Shown piece by piece: positions 38,110 through 48,000 of a DNA stretch of 64,000 nucleotides. Under the pieces are notes generated by a model that ran no database searches, had not been told where the DNA came from, and was given only the letters and a program-made list of their open reading frames with translations. Both the position numbers and the translations under genes were made by a program. Location: positions 1 to 64,000 of IMG/VR virus record IMGVR_UViG_3300025789_000028; one strand, written 5' to 3'. Origin of the DNA: a virus. Each line of letters begins with the position of its first letter. Position 1 is the stretch's first letter.

Positions 38110-41100
38110 ATGGGTTCACTAACAGACGGTGGTGTTTTAGTACAAACTGCTAACACAACTATTAATACTGATAACACAACAATTGGTTCTAGTAATGTAT
38201 GGAATTTCAATAGTACTACAGGCAATTTAACATTACCAGGTAACACATTTGCAGTTAACTATGCCAATGGTGATCAAGTATCATTAGGTGGCACTTCAAA
38301 CACTATTCAAGAGGGCCCGTCACTAGCATACATTGATGGCGTTGGTGGTAATTTTGTTGTTAGTATTAGCGACTCTGATTCAGTATGGACATTTGGTGTA
38401 GGTGGTGACATTACATTCCCTGGCGGAGGTGTTCAACATGGTGCATACGGTGGTCCTGACTTCCCATCAGTAACTGGTAACAGTAGCAAATACTTATATA
38501 CTGACGGCACTCAACTACTTTGGGAAACTGTGTCAGGCGGCAATGGTTCACCTGGTGGCAACACAACAGAGATTCAATACAACAGTAATGGTGCATTTGC
38601 AGGCAGTGATGCATTTACTTTTGATGGTGGTAATATTACAATCACCGGTGCAAACTTTGTAGCCAATCCTGGTGCATACATATTAGAAGTCTATGGTGCT
38701 AATGCATTCATGGGTTCATTTACTGATGGTGGTGTTTTGGTCGAAAATGCCACTACAACAATCAATACAGGCAACACAGTTATTGGTAGTACAGGAAGTA
38801 CTTGGACATTTGATAACACCGGTAATTTAACATTGCCCGGAAATACATTTACTATTAATTATGCCAATGGTGCGCAAGCACAATTAGGTGGTTATATTGC
38901 TAACTTTATATTCCCTACACCAAGTAGTAACACAAGCACAATAGGTGTCAATGACGGTAGTGATATTGTTATTAATCCAACATATGGTGGTAGTAGCCCA
39001 GCATATATCAATGTTCCCGGTAGCATCAATGGACCAACCACTGAAGCACTTCAAATTTATAATGGCTATTCTTTAGGTAATGGTAGTGCCGCCGCAGTAT
39101 CAATTGGTGCTAGTGCAATTGATGGTATCACTATATTTGGTGATGGTAGCGTTGTAACATCAAACACATTAACTGTGCCAGCTAGTGACAATGGTAGTAT
39201 CATATTCAGCGACAACGGCACAGACAATAACGGTAGTTTAAAGGTAGACGGCGGTCTTAACATGACATTAAGTGCTAATAGCAACTTCTATGTTAAACAA
39301 GCAGGACAAGACAGACTTGCTATAACAGATGGCAATACTGATTTAATGGGAAGTACCAATGTTGTTATTCATTCAAACAAGGCAGGTACTGAATATAACT
39401 GGGTATTTAGTAATACAGGTAGTTTAGCAGTTCCTGGCAATATTACCAATGCTAATGTTATTTCTGCAAACGTAGTTAATACTGCAAATGTGAATACTGA
39501 TTTTATATATGCAAATAATGGGTTGCAATTATCAGGAGTAAGTGCAAACATATTAATGAACGGTGGTTACATCCTTGGTGCTAGTGAAATTCAAATTGGC
39601 AATACAGATGCGTTACTGCTAGGTCAAAATGCAGTATTACTTATGACTGGTAATAGTGCAAATTATGTCGAAGCCGCATTAATTAATCAAAATTCAAACT
39701 CATCAGGAGACTTTACTGTATACGCTGACAACGGCAACGCTGATGCAGGTTATGTCGATATGGGTATTACAGGATCTGCATACAATGTACCTAACACAGG
39801 ATTGACACAACCCGGTGATGGATATTTCATTGTTTCTGGCGTACCAACTTCAGGTGGTAATTTAATTATCGCAACTGCAGGTACAGGCTCAAACAATGAC
39901 ATTGTATTTGGTAACGGATATGACACCGGTAATGAAGTAATGCGTTTTGAAAACACATTGCAAACATTCCAAATTAAACCTAATACAGTTTCAAGTAATA
40001 CAACAACTGGTGCATTAACAGTAGCAGGTGGTGTAGGTATCGGTGGTGATCTAAACATAGGTGGCAACTTAACACTTCCAAACAATAGTGTTATCAATGA
40101 AACTACTATAGTAGTTAGTGGCGCCAACACAACTGCAATCACATTAACCCCGGCGACTGGATCGAATGCAGATCAAAAATTATTAGTCTATCCTACAATA
40201 TTAAGTGACAACAATCATCTACACTTAACATCAGGCAACTTATATAACACTGAGTTATATTTTGGTAATGATGACTTGTATGTGAAATTAGCAAATACAG
40301 GTAACATCATTATCAACAGTAACAATGGTAATGGAAATAGCGGTCAATGGGAATTCGGAGTTGATGCTACATATGGTTTTGGATTGTTGAAGGGAACCGG
40401 TAATGGCGGTGGTTTGTATACAGATGGAGATTTTGTAGGCGTATATGCTGAGGATCTAAATCACAATGGTATTGAGATGTTTGCAAACTCTCATACAACC
40501 ATTCAAGGTGTTAGTAATGTAGCCATCCACACAAACACCGGTACATCTCCATTACAATCTTGGATTTTTGATGACACAGGTAATCTAACATTACCGGGTA
40601 ACACGTTTGCTATCAACTATGCTAATGGACAACAAGTACCAATCAGTGGCGGTGGTGGTAGTTATGGTGATAGTAATGTTGTAACACTATTAGCAAGTTA
40701 TGGTAGCAATACTATTACTACAACAGGTAATGTTACAACCGGTAATGCTAACATCGGTGGTAATTTAATATTAGCAAGTTCATCAGTTATTACATCAGTT
40801 TCAGGCAGTAACGCTAACATAAATATTGACCCAGATGGTACCGGTGCAGTAGTTATTAATGGCAACATTGTTGCAAACGGTGTTTACGCTAATATCACCA
40901 ATCCAACTTCTGGTGGAACATTAACAATAGCATCTAACGCAGGACCAACTTCAACCACAAGAATTTATAGTAGTGCGTCAACTGTAATCTATAATAATGT
41001 CAGCGGTGTTCCTGTACAGGCATTGGCTATTACAGCGGCCGGTATCGGAACATATGCTAACATATCACCAGGCGGTAATATTGTAATGGCTGCTGGTAAA

Positions 41101-41958
41101 AATATTAGTTCTACAAACGGTAGTAACGCTAACATTAATATTGATCCAGATGGTACAGGTAATGTTAATATTGTAGGCAATGCCAATGTAAGTGCTAATA
41201 TCAGTGCTAACTACTTTATAGGTAACGGTAGTCAGTTAACAGGTGTCAATGTAAGTTTGATTGGCAATGTAACAGGTACGACTCCTAATGTAACATTAGT
41301 TGCAGGTAGTTATAACTATGTGTTTGACAATACCGGTAACTTCACATTACCTACAAACGGTGACTTAATATTCTCTGCTAATACTACATTAGGTAGTGTT
41401 GCTGGTTCAAACGGTAACATCACAATTAATCCTGATGGTACAGGTCAACTTATAGTTACAAGCACGACACCTGCTGTTTTTGGTAATACGTTGAATGTCA
41501 GCGGTAATATAACCGCTAGCGGTTCTGCAGGTGTCATTACTCCTAATCGTCCGGCGTTTAGAGTATACGGCAGTAGTGGAACAATTTGGAGCACTACAAC
41601 CAATACTAATGGTATATTAAATGCTAACAATTGGACTGTTGATTACAATCAAGGTGGATACTTAAATTCAAGTACAGGGGTTTTCACTGCGCCTGTTGCA
41701 GGATTATATCAATTAAATCTTGTTTGTCGTGTGGCAAATAATACTTCACTTAGTGCACAGGCAATCGTTATCAAAAACTATGGTTCAGGTAATGTAAATC
41801 AAGTTATGTGGGAATCGGCTAATAACCCTACTATTAATCACTTTGGTGTAAGTACAGTATCAAAACTTGCGGCTGGAGACACGCTTACACTTAAAGTAAC
41901 TGTTGGTTCACTTATTTTTGATGGTAATGACAACTGGTCAGTAGCGTACTTAGGATAA
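38110..41958 (+). CDS. C-terminal part of the giant fibre protein, with a C1q-like tip
   Basis: 1282 residues from the first ATG after the stop; no Shine-Dalgarno is present, so independent initiation is doubtful. Repeats of TWTFDNTGNLTLPGNTFTIN and ANINIDPDGTG type fill most of the length. The last 140 residues (GGYLNSSTGVFTAPVAGLYQ and later AAGDTLTLKV) resemble a C1q/TNF-like trimeric head, a common receptor-binding tip. With the upstream frame it forms one fibre. Confidence 0.75.
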   Translation: MGSLTDGGVLVQTANTTINTDNTTIGSSNVWNFNSTTGNLTLPGNTFAVNYANGDQVSLGGTSNTIQEGPSLAYIDGVGGNFVVSISDSDSVWTFGVGGDITFPGGGVQHGAYGGPDFPSVTGNSSKYLYTDGTQLLWETVSGGNGSPGGNTTEIQYNSNGAFAGSDAFTFDGGNITITGANFVANPGAYILEVYGANAFMGSFTDGGVLVENATTTINTGNTVIGSTGSTWTFDNTGNLTLPGNTFTINYANGAQAQLGGYIANFIFPTPSSNTSTIGVNDGSDIVINPTYGGSSPAYINVPGSINGPTTEALQIYNGYSLGNGSAAAVSIGASAIDGITIFGDGSVVTSNTLTVPASDNGSIIFSDNGTDNNGSLKVDGGLNMTLSANSNFYVKQAGQDRLAITDGNTDLMGSTNVVIHSNKAGTEYNWVFSNTGSLAVPGNITNANVISANVVNTANVNTDFIYANNGLQLSGVSANILMNGGYILGASEIQIGNTDALLLGQNAVLLMTGNSANYVEAALINQNSNSSGDFTVYADNGNADAGYVDMGITGSAYNVPNTGLTQPGDGYFIVSGVPTSGGNLIIATAGTGSNNDIVFGNGYDTGNEVMRFENTLQTFQIKPNTVSSNTTTGALTVAGGVGIGGDLNIGGNLTLPNNSVINETTIVVSGANTTAITLTPATGSNADQKLLVYPTILSDNNHLHLTSGNLYNTELYFGNDDLYVKLANTGNIIINSNNGNGNSGQWEFGVDATYGFGLLKGTGNGGGLYTDGDFVGVYAEDLNHNGIEMFANSHTTIQGVSNVAIHTNTGTSPLQSWIFDDTGNLTLPGNTFAINYANGQQVPISGGGGSYGDSNVVTLLASYGSNTITTTGNVTTGNANIGGNLILASSSVITSVSGSNANINIDPDGTGAVVINGNIVANGVYANITNPTSGGTLTIASNAGPTSTTRIYSSASTVIYNNVSGVPVQALAITAAGIGTYANISPGGNIVMAAGKNISSTNGSNANINIDPDGTGNVNIVGNANVSANISANYFIGNGSQLTGVNVSLIGNVTGTTPNVTLVAGSYNYVFDNTGNFTLPTNGDLIFSANTTLGSVAGSNGNITINPDGTGQLIVTSTTPAVFGNTLNVSGNITASGSAGVITPNRPAFRVYGSSGTIWSTTTNTNGILNANNWTVDYNQGGYLNSSTGVFTAPVAGLYQLNLVCRVANNTSLSAQAIVIKNYGSGNVNQVMWESANNPTINHFGVSTVSKLAAGDTLTLKVTVGSLIFDGNDNWSVAYLG

Positions 41959-41960
41959 TC

Positions 41961-42677
41961 ATGATTGTACAGGGTATCACATTAAACGGCGGAACTGTAA
42001 TTGATGCAGGTATCCCAACATCAAATAGCATGTTACTATATCTTGATGCGGGTAATTCAAGTAGTTATCCCGGCAGTGGCACAACATGGTATGACATAAG
42101 CGGTAACAATAATAATACTACAGGCACATCAAATACTGTATACAACAGTGGCAATGGTGGTTATTTTAATTTTACTGATCCAGGATATTTTACTACTGCT
42201 AGTTCAAAATACAATATAACATACACTGGTAAAAGTATGTTCATGGCCGGTAAGTTAACTGGTGCTATGGCTAATTATACATATCGCTGTTTGTTTGGAA
42301 GTAACAACGGTAATAGAAATTTTAACTTATATTTCTATTACAATGGTAGTTCATATCAATTACACTTTGCAAATGGCCCCGCCGGCGGTAGCGGTGGTAT
42401 AAGTAACAATTTAACTTATACATTTGGTAATTGGTTTACTTGCGGAGTCACAATGACTACTGGTGGCGCAATGATTTATTACTTCAACGGACAACCCGTT
42501 GGCACATCAACAGGTACATTCTATCAATACCTATCAAATACTACAGAAAATGTGGGGGCCGCTGATAACTATTGGAGTGGCCCAATTTCAATTGCTTGTA
42601 TCTATGGTTCTGTATTGACAGGACAACAGATGCTACAAGCACATAATTCAGTTAGAACAAGATATGGCTTATCATGA
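41961..42677 (+). CDS. LamG/concanavalin-like domain protein
   Basis: 238 residues, two bases after the fibre gene. LLYLDAGNSSSYPGSGTTWY then DISGNNNNTTG is the start of a LamG-like jelly roll, and GNWFTCGVTMTTGGAMIYYF then NGQPVG is its second half. Such domains bind carbohydrate in phage fibres. A tail-tip or accessory adhesin role is likely. Confidence 0.75.
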   Translation: MIVQGITLNGGTVIDAGIPTSNSMLLYLDAGNSSSYPGSGTTWYDISGNNNNTTGTSNTVYNSGNGGYFNFTDPGYFTTASSKYNITYTGKSMFMAGKLTGAMANYTYRCLFGSNNGNRNFNLYFYYNGSSYQLHFANGPAGGSGGISNNLTYTFGNWFTCGVTMTTGGAMIYYFNGQPVGTSTGTFYQYLSNTTENVGAADNYWSGPISIACIYGSVLTGQQMLQAHNSVRTRYGLS

Positions 42678-42692
42678 TAGTGGTGGGTAAGC

Positions 42693-42699
42693 ATAAATA
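42693..42699 (+). promoter_or_regulatory. Late-type ATAAATA promoter
   Basis: ATAAATA, 21 bases before ATG 42721, with AAAGGAT between. Confidence 0.6.
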
Positions 42700-42720
42700 C
42701 TATATAAAAGGATATTAATC

Positions 42721-45700
42721 ATGATTATAGGACCAGGTGTAGTAATTGGCTCAGGAGCAACAATGGGTGCAGGTAATGCAGGCCCAACCGGAAACATTAT
42801 TTTTGAGTATGCAATGGGCAATAGCGCAAGTTATAACGGCCAAGGACTTGATTTAAGTCGTAATGGATTTCTTGGTCCAGTTGGCAGTACAGTAGGCACT
42901 AATTTTATGTTCGATATTTCAGCAGATTATGCAAATGGCGCTGTTGGTAATATTGGACAATATTTTAACGGTTACGGTGGCAATAGTGGCAGCGGTAATG
43001 CTTTTATTACTCACGGCCCAATGAGTTATCTAAGTTTTGATGGCAATGCCGCTGATCAATATGTTGATAGCAACTATGTCAATGGTTATAACATTCCATC
43101 AGGTAGCAGTTACTCAATTTTTGCTGTTGTAAGATTGAAGGGTTTTACTGGTTCCGGTGGTACATTTAACGGTGGCGGTATAGTAGGTGGAGATAATATG
43201 TATTTTCAATTTGTTCCACCGGGACTCCTTGGAAATCCTTATCCAGTGTTATGTGCAAACAATACCAACACCTATCCAGCAGTTGCTGATTTTGACACAC
43301 AATATCAACTCAATACATGGTATGCTGTAGCACTTACATATGATTCTGTATCTCAAACAATGAGACTGTATGTTAACGGACAAGCAATCGGTGGTAGTGG
43401 TGTTTCAACAAGTGTTATGCCTATCAGTGGCAATGAACCATTATATTGGGGTACACTAGAAGGTCAAAATTATTTGAACGGTGACCTTGGTGTTATGACA
43501 GCATGGAACTATGCATTAAGTCCTAGCGAGATTGCTAGTTATACTACTGATTATGGATATCAATATGGTATTCAAATAGCTAAACAAGACAACGATATGC
43601 CTGCACAATCATATAGTCAATTGTTCTCAGTACCAGGTCAATATACATTCCAAGTGCCACAAGGTGTAAGTAATGTTAGTATGGTGGCAGTTGGTGCAGG
43701 TGGCGGTGGTACTTATGCTGGTTACAGCCCTCCAGGTGGTGACAGTTATGTTTATTCTCAGTGGTCTCATTTCAATGTAAACATGAACACAAATGCTGGC
43801 TATAGTGGCGCGCCATTCATTACATTTGATTGTACTACTGGTAATAATAATGCGTTATTGGGTAATGTTGCCCCAGGTTGGTTGTTTACTAGTATTGACT
43901 TAAACAATTATTATCCCAACAGAGCATTAATTGAAGGCAATGTATACGGTATTGTCTTAGCAGTAGATAGTACTGATACAGCAAACGTTGTATTGACTAT
44001 TTCTCCTAGTGTAGATTCGGTCAGTGGTAACGTTTATAATTTCTTGGGTCAAACTATTGTTGGTGCACAAGGTGCACTTGAAATAAATAATAGCCAATAT
44101 TATACTAACAACAATGGTACTCCTGGACCACGTGCTAAACCATTATGGGGTGACAGCGGAGGTAAGGGTGGTGTAGTTGATTCACTAGGTTCTTGGCCAA
44201 TCGGTGGCGCTGGGGCTGGTGGTTATGGTACGAATGATGCTGTTGTAGCATTCGATCCTACACAAACTTATGTATATGATGGCGGTGGTAACTATGGTAC
44301 TGGTGAACCAAATATTATATTAGGTCTATCTAACTATAACTTGTCAGTTGAAGCAACAGCAAACAACAGTAGTTATCCTGGTATCGCTACTGGTACATAC
44401 GATATTACATTTGGTCAAAAAGTAATGTTCAGTTTAACTGTAGATACATCTGCTAGTTCAGGCAGTCAATGCATTGGATTTGGTGGTAGTGGTGCTGAAT
44501 TACAAAGTTATGTGGGCGGTACTACAGATAGTGGTGGATTCTATAATGATGGTGGTTTTTATTCAAACGGCGCGCCAGCTTATTCAGGTTATCCAACATT
44601 TACTACAGGTGATGTAGTTGATATTGCTATTGATAACTCCAATGCATTAGGTCAATTAACATGGGTTAGAGTTAACGGCGGTGATTGGATGGGAGATCCA
44701 GTGGCTAATCCAGCAACAGGTACTAATGGTATAACAATTTCTGTGAACACAGAAGATGGATCAATTTACTTGATGACTACACAAGGAGATGCCGGTGATA
44801 TCGGTAAGTGGAGTATCAATACAAGCAATACATATTCAACTCCAAGCGGATATACATTTGTTGCTGGACTAGCTAATGCAGGATCAAATGGTGGCGGTGG
44901 TTCTAATCAAGAATTACCAACTTATACAGATGGTCAAGGTACCGGTAGTATCGGTGGTTCAGGTGGCGGAGGCGGCGGACTATATAGTGACATAGGCTCC
45001 GGTGGTGGTGGAGTAGGTGTTTATGGTGTAGGTAATCCAGGCACTCATGGTGGCTGGGTAGACAGCGACACATATGGTGGCAATAATCCTTATTCAGAGT
45101 GGCAAGCTCAAGCGGTTGGCGGTCGCGGCGGTAGTCGAATAGGCAGCTCAGGTACACAAGGCGGCATGGCAAGTGCATGGGCAGGTGGTGCAGGTGGTTG
45201 GCCAGGTGGTGGTGGCGGTAGCGCACCAAGTCTATGGGACGGTGGTAACGGTGGTGCATTAGCATACAAGAATAACGTAACTACTGATCCAGGTACACCG
45301 GGCAATGCAGGTACTGTACTACAAGTTATTGTAGGTCAAGGTGGCTGGGGCGGTGGATTTACTGGTGAAAATTATTATGGTGGTGGTAAGGGCGGTGACG
45401 GTGCAGTACGTATTGTTTGGCCCGGTGATACTAGACAATTCCCTGACACAAGCGTAGGAATAGATGCACTAGTAACTTCACTTACTATTAATCCGGGTGA
45501 TTTTGTATTTGGCGGTGGCTCACCTGCTAACTCAATCACAGTAGGTTCAGGATCGATAGGAAATAATTATGTAACTATATATTCAGCAAATGATGTTGTA
45601 GCACAAAATATTTTTGCTTTCTTTAGATCAGTTGGTGTTTATACTCAGAATTCACTGAACAGCAATAATTCATATGATCCAAATAATTTCAATGCATACA

Positions 45701-45942
45701 TCTTTGAAGTAACATGGGGCGCAGGTAGTACTGTACCAAATGGCTTAGTAAGAATGGGTTATAACGGTACCACTGGTCAACTAAATATTACTACAGTAGA
45801 TCCAACTAATACAGCATACGAAACTGCAAATCCTGCTAATCAAGATCCAGGTGGCGCAACAATACCGGGAACATTCAATTTCTCTGCAACATTTACATTA
45901 CGCACTCCTGCAATTCAATCAGGTGGATTATACTGGTGCTAA
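42721..45942 (+). CDS. Large adhesin with LamG-like and glycine-rich domains
   Basis: 1073 residues. A LamG-like domain occupies about 20-290 (YLSFDGNAADQYVDSNYVNG, WYAVALTYDSVSQTMRLYVN). A glycine-rich part follows (SMVAVGAGGGGTYAG) and wraps a possible SPRY-like insert (ITFGQKVMFSLTVDTSASSG). A second Gly-rich stretch lies near 740-900 (GGSGGGGGGLYSDIGSGGGG), as in gp38-type distal adhesins. The last 130 residues form a beta domain ending in YWC, shared with the proteins at 46852 and 47497. Likely receptor binding. Confidence 0.75.
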   Translation: MIIGPGVVIGSGATMGAGNAGPTGNIIFEYAMGNSASYNGQGLDLSRNGFLGPVGSTVGTNFMFDISADYANGAVGNIGQYFNGYGGNSGSGNAFITHGPMSYLSFDGNAADQYVDSNYVNGYNIPSGSSYSIFAVVRLKGFTGSGGTFNGGGIVGGDNMYFQFVPPGLLGNPYPVLCANNTNTYPAVADFDTQYQLNTWYAVALTYDSVSQTMRLYVNGQAIGGSGVSTSVMPISGNEPLYWGTLEGQNYLNGDLGVMTAWNYALSPSEIASYTTDYGYQYGIQIAKQDNDMPAQSYSQLFSVPGQYTFQVPQGVSNVSMVAVGAGGGGTYAGYSPPGGDSYVYSQWSHFNVNMNTNAGYSGAPFITFDCTTGNNNALLGNVAPGWLFTSIDLNNYYPNRALIEGNVYGIVLAVDSTDTANVVLTISPSVDSVSGNVYNFLGQTIVGAQGALEINNSQYYTNNNGTPGPRAKPLWGDSGGKGGVVDSLGSWPIGGAGAGGYGTNDAVVAFDPTQTYVYDGGGNYGTGEPNIILGLSNYNLSVEATANNSSYPGIATGTYDITFGQKVMFSLTVDTSASSGSQCIGFGGSGAELQSYVGGTTDSGGFYNDGGFYSNGAPAYSGYPTFTTGDVVDIAIDNSNALGQLTWVRVNGGDWMGDPVANPATGTNGITISVNTEDGSIYLMTTQGDAGDIGKWSINTSNTYSTPSGYTFVAGLANAGSNGGGGSNQELPTYTDGQGTGSIGGSGGGGGGLYSDIGSGGGGVGVYGVGNPGTHGGWVDSDTYGGNNPYSEWQAQAVGGRGGSRIGSSGTQGGMASAWAGGAGGWPGGGGGSAPSLWDGGNGGALAYKNNVTTDPGTPGNAGTVLQVIVGQGGWGGGFTGENYYGGGKGGDGAVRIVWPGDTRQFPDTSVGIDALVTSLTINPGDFVFGGGSPANSITVGSGSIGNNYVTIYSANDVVAQNIFAFFRSVGVYTQNSLNSNNSYDPNNFNAYIFEVTWGAGSTVPNGLVRMGYNGTTGQLNITTVDPTNTAYETANPANQDPGGATIPGTFNFSATFTLRTPAIQSGGLYWC

Positions 45943-45965
45943 AAATTAATTATAAGGAACATACT

Positions 45966-46832
45966 ATGGCAAAGCAACCTAGCATTAACGAAACAAACGA
46001 TCCAGGAGTATCACGTATTCCTGTACAACAAAAAATTGTTAAGTCTGTTAGTAACTCATTACCTAAATATCATTGGGTAAGAGACCCTTCATATGCTCTT
46101 GCTGAACAATTTGTTCCACAATTGTCAGAAAGCAGTATTGCCGCAACTGTTGATTTACGTCAATATTGCAGTCCAATCGATGATCAAGGAAACTTAGGTA
46201 GTTGTACTGGTAATGCTATTGCAGGTGCAATTGATTTGTTAGATAGAAAAACACATAACTTGCAAACACGTGTTAGCAGATTATTCATTTACTACTATGA
46301 ACGTGTTCTTGAGAATGATGTAAATTATGATAACGGTGCATATATTAGTGACGGTATCAGAGCAACATCTACATACGGTGCACCGCAAGAAACATTATGG
46401 CCATACAACATTAATATGTTTAGAACCAGACCTAGTTCTGCCGCAATCGCTGATGCAGTAAAACGCAAAGTTACATCAAGCCAAGCGGCAGCAAATTTCA
46501 CAGCAGTACAAAGTGCATTAGCAAGTGGTTATCCTGTTATTGTAGGCTTTGATGTATATTCAAGTTTCGAAGGTGCATGGGGTAATATACCTCATGGTCA
46601 AACAGGATCAGGTATGATGCCTTATCCTAACACAAGAACAGAATCATTGTTGGGCGGACATGCTGTTTGTCTAGTGGGATATAACAACAATACAAATCGT
46701 TTTATTGCAAGAAATAGTTGGGGGACAAGTTGGGGTGACAATGGTTACTTCTATATGCCATATCAAGTGATTCAGAATTCTAGCATGAGCAGTGACTTTT
46801 GGGTTATTAAAACAGTAAATGACCCCGCATAA
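45966..46832 (+). CDS. Papain-like (C1) cysteine protease
   Basis: 288 residues from ATG 45966, which has an AAGGA Shine-Dalgarno; an in-frame ATG at 45936 overlaps the previous gene. Gln74 and Cys80 lie in IDDQGNLGSCTGNAIAGAID, His232 in LLGGHAVCLVGYN and Asn250 in RNSWGTSWGDNGYFY, so the catalytic set is complete. There is no long propeptide and no signal peptide. Its place among fibre genes suggests a virion-borne or maturation protease. Confidence 0.88.
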   Translation: MAKQPSINETNDPGVSRIPVQQKIVKSVSNSLPKYHWVRDPSYALAEQFVPQLSESSIAATVDLRQYCSPIDDQGNLGSCTGNAIAGAIDLLDRKTHNLQTRVSRLFIYYYERVLENDVNYDNGAYISDGIRATSTYGAPQETLWPYNINMFRTRPSSAAIADAVKRKVTSSQAAANFTAVQSALASGYPVIVGFDVYSSFEGAWGNIPHGQTGSGMMPYPNTRTESLLGGHAVCLVGYNNNTNRFIARNSWGTSWGDNGYFYMPYQVIQNSSMSSDFWVIKTVNDPA

Positions 46833-46835
46833 ATA
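46829..46835 (+). promoter_or_regulatory. Late-type ATAAATA promoter
   Basis: ATAAATA overlapping the protease stop and 16 bases before ATG 46852, with AAAGGAA between. Confidence 0.5.
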
Positions 46836-46851
46836 AATCAAAGGAAATACA

Positions 46852-47394
46852 ATGTCATTATCAGGAATACAAATTACAGGCGGTTCAGGTGGAATAACAA
46901 TTTCAGGTGGTGGAGTTGTTTTTGGTGACGGTGGTTCTCCTCCCCCTCCACCTCCCCCAGGAACATTAACATTTACATATGGTCAAATCATTGCAAGTCA
47001 AGACCAATCACCTGGAGCAGGTGGTAATGGTACAGGGGTTGTAATTATTAATCCGGTACCGGGGGGAAGTCCTACTCCTGGTGGTCCAGGTATTGCACTT
47101 TCAACTACGTCAAGTCAAGAAACTTATATAGCAGGATTAACCCCTGTTCCAGGATATAGCACTGGTTTTGGCACTTATAATGGTACTCCATTACAATATA
47201 CCGCAACATGGAGTGCAGGTAGTACGTACACAACAACGCCGGTAGAAGTACAATACTATCCAACTTTTGCAGGTACACCTGATGCTTGGGTAATTTATGT
47301 TTTAAATCCTAGTGCTACTGCAGGACAAGCAGGAACATTTAACTTCCCGGTTACTTTTACAGCAACACCTAATACACCAATTACATTATTCTAA
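46852..47394 (+). CDS. Fibre-associated protein with a proline run and shared C-terminal domain
   Basis: 180 residues. A Gly-rich start, then eight Pro residues in a row (about 30-37), then a beta domain: TATWSAGSTYTTTPVEVQYY and AGTFNFPVTFTATP. This domain parallels the ends of the 1073- and 167-residue proteins, although the final WC is replaced by ITLF. Probably a small tail component. Confidence 0.65.
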   Translation: MSLSGIQITGGSGGITISGGGVVFGDGGSPPPPPPPGTLTFTYGQIIASQDQSPGAGGNGTGVVIINPVPGGSPTPGGPGIALSTTSSQETYIAGLTPVPGYSTGFGTYNGTPLQYTATWSAGSTYTTTPVEVQYYPTFAGTPDAWVIYVLNPSATAGQAGTFNFPVTFTATPNTPITLF

Positions 47395-47404
47395 GGAAAT
47401 AAAC

Positions 47405-47494
47405 ATGTCACAACAAACACCACAACCAATCGGCGATAAAGATTTTTTTAAGAATCTACAAAATAGAACTCCACAACCAACACCAGGGAAATAA
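47405..47494 (+). CDS. Very small Pro/Gln-rich peptide, 29 residues
   Basis: MSQQTPQPIGDKDFFKNLQN then RTPQPTPGK, after AAGGAAATAAAC. The internal TPQP repeat and the tight fit between two structural genes support translation. It could be a linker-like virion peptide. Confidence 0.55.
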   Translation: MSQQTPQPIGDKDFFKNLQNRTPQPTPGK

Positions 47495-47496
47495 TT

Positions 47497-48000
47497 ATGT
47501 CATCAATAGGAATAACAATCGAAGGTGGGATTAACGTAGGCGGTGGAATTAATGTTGGTAGTCTACCAACAATTACTATTACTTCAAGTGATTTTACTTA
47601 CGGTGGCGGGGCTGGAGGAACTACTGAATATATAACAAATAGCGGTGGGGATTTGATTTGCCCATTCTATTATCTGAATACCCCCACTGGTTCCATAGGG
47701 ACACAAATCGTGAACTTCTTTGCCGCATGTGGATACGATATCAATACTTCATATGTGTTTCGTGCAACTTTTGCAAGTGCTACACCATTGGGAGGTAGTT
47801 TAACTACTCCATATAATTGTTTAGTTCGTGCAAGTTGGGGTAGCGGACAACTTAATTTGGTTGTAATTGACCAAAGCAATCCAAATTGGAATACTGGAAA
47901 TCCAAATCAAGGTACTCAATTACAAGGAACATTTACTTTACCATTAACACTTACGCCGTACTCTCCTACTGTAAGTATGGGTGCAATCAACTGGTGTTAA
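47497..48000 (+). CDS. Fibre-associated protein with shared C-terminal domain, 167 residues
   Basis: MSSIGITIEGGINVGGGINV, then a beta domain with FRATFASATP, CLVRASWGSGQLNLVVIDQS and LQGTFTLPLTLTP, ending INWC. It is a diverged copy of the last domain of the 1073-residue adhesin, which ends LYWC. The next gene starts at the base after its stop. Confidence 0.65.
   Translation: MSSIGITIEGGINVGGGINVGSLPTITITSSDFTYGGGAGGTTEYITNSGGDLICPFYYLNTPTGSIGTQIVNFFAACGYDINTSYVFRATFASATPLGGSLTTPYNCLVRASWGSGQLNLVVIDQSNPNWNTGNPNQGTQLQGTFTLPLTLTPYSPTVSMGAINWC

Noticed and set aside
44903-45305. Minus-strand ORFs rich in His/Leu or Pro inside the adhesin gene
   Set aside because: They mirror the glycine-rich repeats and have no start signals.
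36409-48000. Protein-level repeats as tandem DNA repeats
   Set aside because: The repeats are diverged at DNA level and explained by trimeric fibre architecture; no exact tandem array is present.
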